This document shows positions 25,204 through 33,156 of a stretch of 33,156 bases of DNA, one piece after another. The notes under the pieces were generated by a model, which searched no databases, had not been told where the DNA came from, and saw only the letters and a list, made by a program, of their open reading frames with translations. Numbering within the stretch: position 1 is the first letter of the stretch; every line of letters begins with the position of its first letter. The position numbers and the translations under genes are program-made. Origin of the DNA: Oscillospiraceae bacterium (lineage in GTDB: Bacteria > Bacillota > Clostridia > Oscillospirales > CAG-272); NCBI GenBank assembly GCA_015064925.1, contig SVRH01000008.1:1-33156 (forward strand). The letters are read 5' to 3'.

Positions 25204-27186
25204 ATGGCATACAAAATTCTGAAGATCGACCCCATGCTGCAGGCATACGAAAAAGACATCGATCTGCGCATGACAAGCTACCTCAAAAAGCGAAAAGAGC
25301 TTTTGGGGGACGGCACTTCCCTTGTGGACTTCGCCAATGCCCACGAGTATTTCGGCTTCCACCGCACGAAGGACGGCTGGGTCTACCGCGAATGGGCGCC
25401 CAATGCCACCTCCATGTTCTTGACCGGTGATTTCAACGGCTGGAACCTCACGGGCAAGCCCATGAAAAAGCTGGATAACGGCGTTTTTGAGATCCACTTG
25501 AAGGGTCACGACGCGCTGCAACCCGGACAAAAGGTGCAGGCGATCGTTTGCGCGGGCGGCGAGCTGCTGCGGCGTATTCCCCTGTACGCCACCCGCGTGG
25601 TGCAGGATCCCGTGACCTACCTTTGGTGTGCCGAGATCGAGGACACCTTCGCTCCCTATCCTTGGACAGACGCGGGTTTCAAGATCCCCCGCACTCCCTT
25701 CATCTACGAATGCCACATCGGCATGGCGCAGGATAAGTACGGCGTCGGCACTTACGACGAATTCCGCCTGAACATCCTGCCCCGCATCAAAAAGCTGGGC
25801 TATAACACCATACAGATCATGGCCATTATGGAGCATCCCTACTACGGCTCCTTTGGCTATCAGGTCTCCAATTTCTTTGCCGCCTCCTCCCGTTACGGCA
25901 CCTCCGAGCAGTTGAAAAAGCTCATCGACACCGCCCACGGCATGGGCATTGCGGTGCTGCTGGACGTGGTACACTCCCACGCGGTCAAAAATACCGCCGA
26001 GGGGCCCAACGAGTTTGACGGCACGGTCTATCAGTTCTTCCACGAGGGTCCCAAGGGTGATCACAGCGCCTGGGGAACCAAGCTCTTCAACTACGGCAAG
26101 GGTCAGGTCATCCATTTCCTGCTTTCCAATTTGAAATACTGGATGGACGTCTTCCATTTCGACGGCTTCCGTTTCGACGGTGTGACCTCCATGCTCTACC
26201 TTGACCACGGGCTTGGCTCCGCCTTCACCGATTACAGTATGTATTTCTCCATGAACACCGACGTGGAGGCCATCACTTACCTGCAGCTGGCAAACGAGCT
26301 GATCCACACCATCAATCCCAAGGCCATCACGGTGGCAGAGGATATGTCAGGTATGCCGGGTATGTGCCTGCCCATCGCCGACGGCGGCATCGGCTTTGAT
26401 TTCCGTCTCTCCATGGGCATGCCCGATCTCTGGATCAAGACCCTCAAGGAGGTGCCGGACGAGAACTGGGATATGTTCAAATTCTGGTACGAGCTGAACG
26501 GACGCCGCCCCAAGGAAAAGAACATAGGCTATGCCGAAAGCCACGACCAGGCGCTGGTGGGCGATAAGACCATCATGTTCCGTCTGTGCGATGCCGAAAT
26601 GTACACCGGCATGAGCAAGCTGCAGCAAAGCGCCGTCATCGACCGCGGGATCGCCCTTCACAAAATGATCCGCCTTGTGACCGCCTCCCTTGCGGGCGAG
26701 GGCTACTTAAACTTCATGGGCAACGAGTTCGGTCATCCCGAATGGATCGATTTCCCAAGAGAGGGCAACGGCTGGAGTTACCACTATTGCCGCCGCCAAT
26801 GGAATCTGGTGGACGATCCGCTTCTTCGCTACGGCGATCTGAACGCCTTTGACGCAGCCATGATCCATCTGCTGCGCAAGGAACGCTTACTTACCAAAAA
26901 GACCGAGAGCCGCTGGATCGGACAGAACGAAAAGACCCTTGTATACTCCAAGGGCGATTATCTCTTCGCCTTCAATTTCGATCCCTCCGCCTCCTACGAG
27001 GGTTACTTCCTTCCCTGCTCCGAGGGACGCTACGTGGCAGTGCTTTCCACCGACGAGGAGCGCTTTGGGGGCGTCGGCAGAGTGGACAAGACCTACATCT
27101 ACAAAACCGAAGCCAGCGCCGACAAGGGCGTGGGCTTCCCCTGCTATCTGCCCGCCCGTACAGCCATTGTATTTAAAAAACTGTGA
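25204..27186 (+). CDS. 1,4-alpha-glucan branching enzyme / GH13 alpha-amylase-family protein (eukaryote-type, GH13_8-like)
   Basis: ATG 25204 behind GGGGAGG (the ORF track begins at 25186). CBM48-like YREWAPNATSMFLTGDFNGWN; AVLLDVVHSHAVKN; DGFRFDGVTSMLYLDHG; TVAEDMSG; YAESHDQA. Confidence 0.9.
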   Translation: MAYKILKIDPMLQAYEKDIDLRMTSYLKKRKELLGDGTSLVDFANAHEYFGFHRTKDGWVYREWAPNATSMFLTGDFNGWNLTGKPMKKLDNGVFEIHLKGHDALQPGQKVQAIVCAGGELLRRIPLYATRVVQDPVTYLWCAEIEDTFAPYPWTDAGFKIPRTPFIYECHIGMAQDKYGVGTYDEFRLNILPRIKKLGYNTIQIMAIMEHPYYGSFGYQVSNFFAASSRYGTSEQLKKLIDTAHGMGIAVLLDVVHSHAVKNTAEGPNEFDGTVYQFFHEGPKGDHSAWGTKLFNYGKGQVIHFLLSNLKYWMDVFHFDGFRFDGVTSMLYLDHGLGSAFTDYSMYFSMNTDVEAITYLQLANELIHTINPKAITVAEDMSGMPGMCLPIADGGIGFDFRLSMGMPDLWIKTLKEVPDENWDMFKFWYELNGRRPKEKNIGYAESHDQALVGDKTIMFRLCDAEMYTGMSKLQQSAVIDRGIALHKMIRLVTASLAGEGYLNFMGNEFGHPEWIDFPREGNGWSYHYCRRQWNLVDDPLLRYGDLNAFDAAMIHLLRKERLLTKKTESRWIGQNEKTLVYSKGDYLFAFNFDPSASYEGYFLPCSEGRYVAVLSTDEERFGGVGRVDKTYIYKTEASADKGVGFPCYLPARTAIVFKKL

Positions 27187-27191
27187 TACGC

Positions 27192-27224
27192 AAAAAACAG
27201 GTGCAAAACGGCACCTGTTTTTTG
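27192..27224. terminator. Bidirectional Rho-independent terminator
   Basis: AAAAAACAGGTGC-AAAACG-GCACCTGTTTTTT. Confidence 0.85.
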
Positions 27225-27236
27225 CTTTTTATTTTC

Positions 27237-30200
27237 TTACTTTTTCTTCTTGCCTATCACAAGCACGGTTGCACCGACCGCAAGGATCATTGCCGCAACC
27301 ACGATCGCGATCACAACGCCAACAGAAAGTCCGGAAGCGTCCTCTTCCTTGCCGCCCTCGTTTTCGGTGTTACCTTCATTTTCGGTGTTACCTTCATTTC
27401 CGGTGTTACCTTCCTCTCCGGTATTGCCTTCATCTCCGCCCGCAAGAGTGCCTGTTAGTTTGGAAACGGTCACAGAATCAAGGGTAAAGTCGCCTTCGTC
27501 AAGAAGAAGGATCTTCATGCCTTCGGCAACCGTAACGCTGTCTTCCAAAGCATTGCCTTCTTTGTCGACCACAACAAAGGTAGTGGTACCGTTACCGTCT
27601 GCCTTCACAGCTTTTTTCAGCTGCGCCACAGTAGTGCCGCCGGAAACACCGTCAAGTTTACCGTCTGCCACGGTATACCCTTTTCCGTTTGCCGCAATGG
27701 TGGCGTAGGTAGGAGTGGAATCCATCAACAGGCTCTTGACGATCTCGGTGCAAAGTGCTACAAATTCGGGACTATCGCTATTCAGCGCTTCGGTAGGAAG
27801 ACCCTCGCCGCGGGATACGATCAATTCCCAAGCGGTGTAAAAATAATCCTCAGGCTTGGTCTCGCCCGACTTCCAAACGCCTCTCTTCACGTTCTTTGTA
27901 GTTTCGGTCAGATAAGCTTCCCAGTTCTTATAGTGATATTCGGAGATCAGACCGGAATATGCACGGTTGGCATAACCGATGAGCTGAGTGCCCGAACTCC
28001 AGGTGGTGATCAAGATCAAGGCATTGTGCTTCATGTTGTCGATGTCGTAATCGCTGTAATCACCGGTGCGTTCGTCATTGACCCAATTTTCAATGCGCTT
28101 GCCCGCCCAGTTGCCGACCATCATGTCCTGAATATACATATTGATCTCATCGGCGAACTGCATGCAACGAAGGAACTTTCTCTTGTATCCGTCAAACTCT
28201 TCGTAATTCTTGTTGTTGACCGCATTTGCCATCTTTTCAAGATATACGCCCGAGCTGTTGCAGACCATCTGCAGCATGATGTCGCAAATATCATAGATAT
28301 AAGTTTTCTCACCCTTGAGGGTGTTAAATTCTTTCATGAGAAGCAAGAACGCTCTTTCCAGATCTCGACCTTCATACATGGGGTTATAATAACCACCCAT
28401 GTAAGCGGCTTCACCGCCATTGACGGAGTTGGCAAACAGTCTGGGATTGCTTGTCATGATGGTATTGTAGGAGGTACCGTCGTAGGTCTTATAACCGTAT
28501 ACGCTGGTGGAAAGCAGTTTCCAAGCGTTGATGATATTGTTGCTGTCGCTGCCGTAACGGCGCTTGGCATAGTTTTCTACCCAAGTTTCCACATAGGAGC
28601 TGATGTAGGCTGCGTTGGTCTGATTTTCGGGAATATCATCGGGAGTGATCCAAACCAGATCCCAATAGAAATCGTAACTTACGGGGTTTTCTTCGGTGGC
28701 TTCGGGAGTAATACCGATGCCCTTGAAGTAATTTGCATTTTGATAAGCATCCATCAGACCCGACATAACGCTCTTGAAGGCGCCGTGCATACCGGTTCTG
28801 CCGCCAAAGTTATCCAGCATACAGAATGCCCAGCCGCTTCCGCCGAATTCCTTACCGCCAAAGTTTGCGGTGTTTTTCCAACGGGGATCGTTGACTGCCG
28901 CCAAGTCCAGCACCAGAATATGATCCACACGGTCTTCCCCAAAGCCCGCAACCACATCCGGCAAGGGGTTTTCCCACCAAGACTGAATGATCCAGCAGGC
29001 TTCTTCATTTTCTTCAATCATCAGATCCAGAACCACACGGGACATATCCGCCTTGTCATAGGAAGAATCCATCTGGAAGCCGCCCATGAGTTCATGTAAG
29101 AAGTCGCCTGCATAATAATCGGTATTCTGACCGTAGAGTGCATTTTGTGTTTCGTAGAAGGCGTCTGCCATCGAGGCAAAGCCGGGATAGGTAGTATTGA
29201 GTGCGAAGGGACGCACGAAGTCTGTCCAAGAGCCGGTGCTTCCCAGATACCCTCTGATATCGGGATATCCCATACCCATCAGAGTGCCGTTTGCTTTGTC
29301 GGAAAAGTTGGTGGGAAGAGTACCCACAAACGCCTGCAGGCAAGGTTCTGCGCCCATGACGGTCATGTATCTCTGGTTCACTCTTGCCATTTCCAGCGTA
29401 TCATACAGCCACTGATCGGCAACGCTGCCACCGTAGTTTTCCAGGTTGCCCATCAGCCACCATGCTTTATACGCATAGCCGCAGACGAAGTTGATGGCTT
29501 CCTGCGCAGAATAGCCGTACTGCTGCAGATATGCCACCCACAGTGCTTCTGTGGCGGTGGTATCGAGAATGACGTTGACGCCGCAGAGCATCAAATAGTC
29601 CAGCTCTCTCTGCCAAGTGTCAAAGCCGTAAAAGGGCATGGTGTAGGACAGAGTACAGTAGTTATAGGCATAGCGCACCTCGCAAAGGGTATCCTTGCGA
29701 ATGGTGTTCTTCACAGCCACGACCGCAGAAGGCATATTGACCTGCTTGGTCTGCTGAGAAACGTTTACATTGCAGTAATACTTCAGGTAGTGATTCAGAC
29801 CCGACGCAATGGCAACACCGTTATTACCCTTGATCTTGATCTTGCCCGAAGAATTCGAGATCTCAAAATAATCGTACTTGCTGTTTTGGTTGGCAACCAC
29901 CTCAAAGATGAACCAACTGTTGTACTGCTCGCCGAGGATTCTGGATACCAAGCCCTGAAGCGCTTCTACGGTGTCGGCTGCGGTATAGGTATCTTCGATA
30001 TCGTAATTTCCCTTGAAATCCTTTAATTTGGAGATATCCACGCCGTGGTTTTCAAAAAGCCACTGATCATAGGTAGTAAAATTGATCTCTTCACGGGTGG
30101 GGATGATCTTGCTGTCGTTTTTGGTACCATGTACCTTAATCTCGCAAACCGAAGCGGCACTTCCCACGTTGGCGGAGGTGACGTTGACGCGGATCACCCG

Positions 30201-31070
30201 GTAATTGACGGGAGTTTCAAAGCTGAAAACCTCTCCGTCCTTACTGCCCGCCTTCTTTACGTTGCTGTCTGCCAAACGGTCAAAATTCACACCGTCAAGG
30301 CTTCCGTAAACGGTATAGGTGAATCTTTCCTTGGTGGGCATAAACACGATGATCTCGGAGATATCGTAGTTGGCAAGCAGATCCACGTCCACGTACTGAG
30401 GATACATGTTACCGTTCCAAGAATTGTCAAGAATACCGTCAGTCACACGCTTGGAAAGCAGATTGTTATAATTAGCGCGGGCGGGCTTACCGATGGCAAC
30501 GTTATTGGGATCGCTTGGGTCCTCGGTAATAGTGGGTTCCACGTAATCGGGATCCATATAACCCATGACGATCAGCTCGCAAATGTGGTATTCGGGGTTT
30601 GCGGAGTTTTTCTTCATGGTAACCTTGACATAGCGCACTCTATCCTGGACAACAGCATAGGTAGTTCCCTTTTCGGTGGCAATGCTATTGTCGGTCTTGG
30701 AACCAATGCAGGTGTATTCCTTGCCGTCAAGGCTGACTTCCACATCAAAATGATAGTAACGGCTGCTATCGTAATAGGTAATGACCGTAACGTCCTCTAC
30801 CTCAAAGGCAAAGCCAAGGTCAAGGGTAACGGTACAGGCGCCGGGTGCCCTGCCACTTTCGGTACTGTCCCAATAGGAAGCCAGATTGCCGTCTGCCACG
30901 GCATCTGCCTGGGTACCGCTGGAGGCGCGTACCGTCTTGCCGAGTGCCAGATTTTCAAGGGTTCTGACAACATTTTCTTTGCCTTCCTCTGCCGATACTC
31001 CGATCATTGCCAAAGGCAAAATCATGCAAAGACAAAGAACCACCGATAAAATGCGAGTAATTTTGTTCAT
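27237..31070 (-). CDS. Secreted alpha-N-acetylglucosaminidase (GH89-like) with N-terminal F5/8-type C (CBM32-like) domains and C-terminal TM anchor
   Basis: Signal peptide; two discoidin-like domains (ALGKTVRASSGTQADAVADGNLASYWDS; AIGKPARANYNNLLSKRVTDGILDNSW); NAGLU-like YNYCTLSYTMPFYGFDTWQRELDYLMLCGVNVIL; GNTENEG repeats; C-terminal TM plus KKKK. Confidence 0.85.
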   Translation of the reverse strand: MNKITRILSVVLCLCMILPLAMIGVSAEEGKENVVRTLENLALGKTVRASSGTQADAVADGNLASYWDSTESGRAPGACTVTLDLGFAFEVEDVTVITYYDSSRYYHFDVEVSLDGKEYTCIGSKTDNSIATEKGTTYAVVQDRVRYVKVTMKKNSANPEYHICELIVMGYMDPDYVEPTITEDPSDPNNVAIGKPARANYNNLLSKRVTDGILDNSWNGNMYPQYVDVDLLANYDISEIIVFMPTKERFTYTVYGSLDGVNFDRLADSNVKKAGSKDGEVFSFETPVNYRVIRVNVTSANVGSAASVCEIKVHGTKNDSKIIPTREEINFTTYDQWLFENHGVDISKLKDFKGNYDIEDTYTAADTVEALQGLVSRILGEQYNSWFIFEVVANQNSKYDYFEISNSSGKIKIKGNNGVAIASGLNHYLKYYCNVNVSQQTKQVNMPSAVVAVKNTIRKDTLCEVRYAYNYCTLSYTMPFYGFDTWQRELDYLMLCGVNVILDTTATEALWVAYLQQYGYSAQEAINFVCGYAYKAWWLMGNLENYGGSVADQWLYDTLEMARVNQRYMTVMGAEPCLQAFVGTLPTNFSDKANGTLMGMGYPDIRGYLGSTGSWTDFVRPFALNTTYPGFASMADAFYETQNALYGQNTDYYAGDFLHELMGGFQMDSSYDKADMSRVVLDLMIEENEEACWIIQSWWENPLPDVVAGFGEDRVDHILVLDLAAVNDPRWKNTANFGGKEFGGSGWAFCMLDNFGGRTGMHGAFKSVMSGLMDAYQNANYFKGIGITPEATEENPVSYDFYWDLVWITPDDIPENQTNAAYISSYVETWVENYAKRRYGSDSNNIINAWKLLSTSVYGYKTYDGTSYNTIMTSNPRLFANSVNGGEAAYMGGYYNPMYEGRDLERAFLLLMKEFNTLKGEKTYIYDICDIMLQMVCNSSGVYLEKMANAVNNKNYEEFDGYKRKFLRCMQFADEINMYIQDMMVGNWAGKRIENWVNDERTGDYSDYDIDNMKHNALILITTWSSGTQLIGYANRAYSGLISEYHYKNWEAYLTETTKNVKRGVWKSGETKPEDYFYTAWELIVSRGEGLPTEALNSDSPEFVALCTEIVKSLLMDSTPTYATIAANGKGYTVADGKLDGVSGGTTVAQLKKAVKADGNGTTTFVVVDKEGNALEDSVTVAEGMKILLLDEGDFTLDSVTVSKLTGTLAGGDEGNTGEEGNTGNEGNTENEGNTENEGGKEEDASGLSVGVVIAIVVAAMILAVGATVLVIGKKKK

Positions 31071-31089
31071 GATAAATCCTTTCTATACA

Positions 31090-31119
31090 GAATGCCGACA
31101 TCGTATGACGCCGGCATTC
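31090..31119. other. Intergenic inverted repeat between the GH92 and GH89 genes
   Basis: GAATGCCG ... CGGCATTC, 8-bp perfect stem; no clear T-tract on the minus strand. Confidence 0.5.
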
Positions 31120-31181
31120 CTTTACAAACACTATTCGGTTAAAGTATCAAATGTGTTTACGATTCATTTCAGACAAATGCC

Positions 31182-33156
31182 TTATTTCGCAACGGTAATC
31201 ACACCGCCCGAAACGGTGACCGTCAAGGTGGCAGTTCCCTTTGCCGTGCTTCCGTTCAGCTTGGCGCTTGTGGTAACTGTCATGGTATACGTTCCATCCT
31301 GCAGAGAATCGATGACTGTACCGAAGAGATATCCGCAGTCCAAGCTGACAAGCGCGTTCGCGTCCTTGTCGGTGGAGACCGCAGCGACCTTCTTACCATC
31401 CACAGTGCCGTACATGGTCGTATGCACCTTGGAAACGGTGTTCTTCACCGTCTTGTCACCGGCGCCCTTCAGAGTCACGGTCATTTCCAGATCCTCGCAG
31501 TCAAGCGAGTTCACGTAGCCGACAAGGCGAAGGCTCTTGCCGTCGTTACCCAGCTGATAACCCGCCAGACCGACGTCTGCCTTGGTGACACCCGATTTGG
31601 CTTCCTTGCCCCCGATGAACTCAATCTCAGCAAGCTCGGTGCCGCCGTACAGAGTCACGCGGTAATATTTGTACTCGCCACGCACGTCCTCGGGCACACT
31701 GAAGGACTGAACATAATTGTCGAATTTCCATTCAACGTTCATTCTTTCGTCTGCCTTGGTCCATTTCGTTCCGTCGTTGGAGACCTCCAGCATGAACGCC
31801 TTGGGTGCGGATGCCGCCTTGCCGGAAGCAAGCGTAACCATCGTTACAACTGTGGCTTCGTTGCTCTTGAGGGTGATGGTATCACCGCGGGTGATCTTGG
31901 AAACGGTCAGACTGTTGTTGTCAAACAGATTGGTGCTGTTTTCGATGTCGGTCTGCACCGTGACACCCGAGGTCTTGATAATATCCGACAGAGCGGTGGG
32001 CTTTTCTCCCTTTGCAGTCAGAGAGGTGGGTGCAGAATCGGCAGCACTACCCCAAGCGGAGGGCTTGTTACCCATTTCAAATACGATCTCGCAACCGCTT
32101 GTCAGCTGCTCGTGGGTTAAGAACATCTTGTTGTAATCCTTACCGTTGAGCTTGGCAGACTGAATATATACGTTTTCATCCGAATTATTGTTGGCAGTGA
32201 TCACGATATCCTTGCCGTTTTCCAGGTGAATCGTCACCTTGTCAAACAGAGGAGAACCGATTACGTACTCGTTGGAGCCCATGGCGTAAGGGTAGAAGCC
32301 AAGAGCGTTAAAGATGTACCAGCCGGACATTTCACCGTTATCCTCATCACCGGGATAACCCTGACCGAGCTGAGAGCCCACGTATACGTGGCGCAGAACC
32401 TCTCTTGTGTACTGCTGTACTCTGTAAGGCTCGCTTGAGAATGCGTAGGTATAGATCACGTGGTGAGAGGGCTGGTTACTGTGCATATACTGGCCCATCT
32501 TCACTTCCTTGAACTCTGCGATCTCGTGGTGGACCGAACCGATCTCAACCACGTTCTTCATGGCTTCATAGCTGTCGTCAAAGAGTGCGTTCAGCTTTTC
32601 TGCCAGCTTTGCCGCACCGCCGTGCAGCGTTGCCAAGCCCTGACCATCGAACACTGCAGGGAACGCGTACATCCAACCAACAGACTCGGTGAAGTCGTAC
32701 ATCGGTCCGTTCCACTGTGCGGGATCGAAGGCATTCTGTCCGCAGGACCAAACACCGGACAGCGACTTACCCATAAAGAAGCCGGCTGCTGCGTTGTAGA
32801 GCTTCACGTACTGCATACATCTGTTGTAGTAATACTCAGCCTCATCGGACTTACCCATTGCCTCTGCCATACGGTACAGACCGTAATCGTTGATATAGCC
32901 CTCAATAGAGCTGGAATATGCCTCGCCCACGAATTCGCTTGCGGTGCCGACCAGCTTGTTATTGGCAATATAGCCGTTGAAGGGTGCAGTGTTGTTTTCT
33001 TTTCTGCCGCCCGCGGTCATATTGCCGGAATATGCCGATGCGCTCTTGAGAATCGCATCAAACGCTTCCTCGTAATTGAACTTGATGCCCTTTAAATAGG
33101 CGTCTGCAAAAATGACGTCGCTGGAGGTACCGACCATGCAGTTTACAGGTCCGGGC
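31182..33156 (-). CDS. Secreted GH92 alpha-mannosidase-like protein with C-terminal discoidin-like/Ig-like modules, 5' truncated by window edge
   Basis: PGPVNCMVGTSSDVIFADAYLKGI runs off the edge; GDEDNGEMSGWYIFNALGFYPYAMGSNEYVIGSPLFDKVTIHLENGKDIVITANN is characteristic of GH92. Confidence 0.9.
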   Translation of the reverse strand, partial: PGPVNCMVGTSSDVIFADAYLKGIKFNYEEAFDAILKSASAYSGNMTAGGRKENNTAPFNGYIANNKLVGTASEFVGEAYSSSIEGYINDYGLYRMAEAMGKSDEAEYYYNRCMQYVKLYNAAAGFFMGKSLSGVWSCGQNAFDPAQWNGPMYDFTESVGWMYAFPAVFDGQGLATLHGGAAKLAEKLNALFDDSYEAMKNVVEIGSVHHEIAEFKEVKMGQYMHSNQPSHHVIYTYAFSSEPYRVQQYTREVLRHVYVGSQLGQGYPGDEDNGEMSGWYIFNALGFYPYAMGSNEYVIGSPLFDKVTIHLENGKDIVITANNNSDENVYIQSAKLNGKDYNKMFLTHEQLTSGCEIVFEMGNKPSAWGSAADSAPTSLTAKGEKPTALSDIIKTSGVTVQTDIENSTNLFDNNSLTVSKITRGDTITLKSNEATVVTMVTLASGKAASAPKAFMLEVSNDGTKWTKADERMNVEWKFDNYVQSFSVPEDVRGEYKYYRVTLYGGTELAEIEFIGGKEAKSGVTKADVGLAGYQLGNDGKSLRLVGYVNSLDCEDLEMTVTLKGAGDKTVKNTVSKVHTTMYGTVDGKKVAAVSTDKDANALVSLDCGYLFGTVIDSLQDGTYTMTVTTSAKLNGSTAKGTATLTVTVSGGVITVAK

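Noticed and set aside
27933-29099. 388 aa and similar + strand ORFs (also 29145-30026, 30045-31049, 32460-33095) opposite the GH89/GH92 genes
   Set aside because: Antisense frames to well-supported secreted glycosidases; no independent translation signals.

Overview
The window looks like chromosome from an anaerobic gut-type Clostridia (Bacillota); taxonomy is inferred from gene content only. Most of it is GC-moderate and densely coding.

From left to right:
- a split 2-hydroxyacyl-CoA dehydratase activase-related pair (the first gene is cut by the window edge)
- a PHP phosphoesterase
- inorganic pyrophosphatase
- a minus-strand operon of a ribokinase-AraC fusion, a cytoplasmic ADP-ribosylglycohydrolase-family protein and a secreted ADP-ribosylglycohydrolase-family lipoprotein
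- a small accessory block: an uncharacterised protein, a degenerate RecF/SMC-like ATPase-like protein and a CX5R phosphatase-like protein
- a MoxR/DUF58/VWA operon ending in a GH43 gene
- a VanX-type dipeptidase lipoprotein with a long Pro-Glu linker
- an SDR oxidoreductase
- an AT-rich tRNA-adjacent region with two short gene cassettes
- tRNA-Tyr and tRNA-Thr
- a GH13 branching enzyme
- two large secreted glycosidases (GH89, and GH92 cut by the window edge)

The most unusual signal is at about 22.89-24.78 kb. Two unrelated ORFs, a PH-like membrane protein and an ADP-ribosylglycohydrolase, sit in near-identical surroundings: a multi-hairpin GTGAAAT/ATTTCAC repeat, a promoter, the same AGAAAGGCGGTGA leader, the ORF, and a conserved tail. 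This looks like a repeat-bounded gene-cassette array. The second most interesting item is the ribokinase-AraC/ADP-ribosylglycohydrolase operon, whose first two genes overlap by GTGA.
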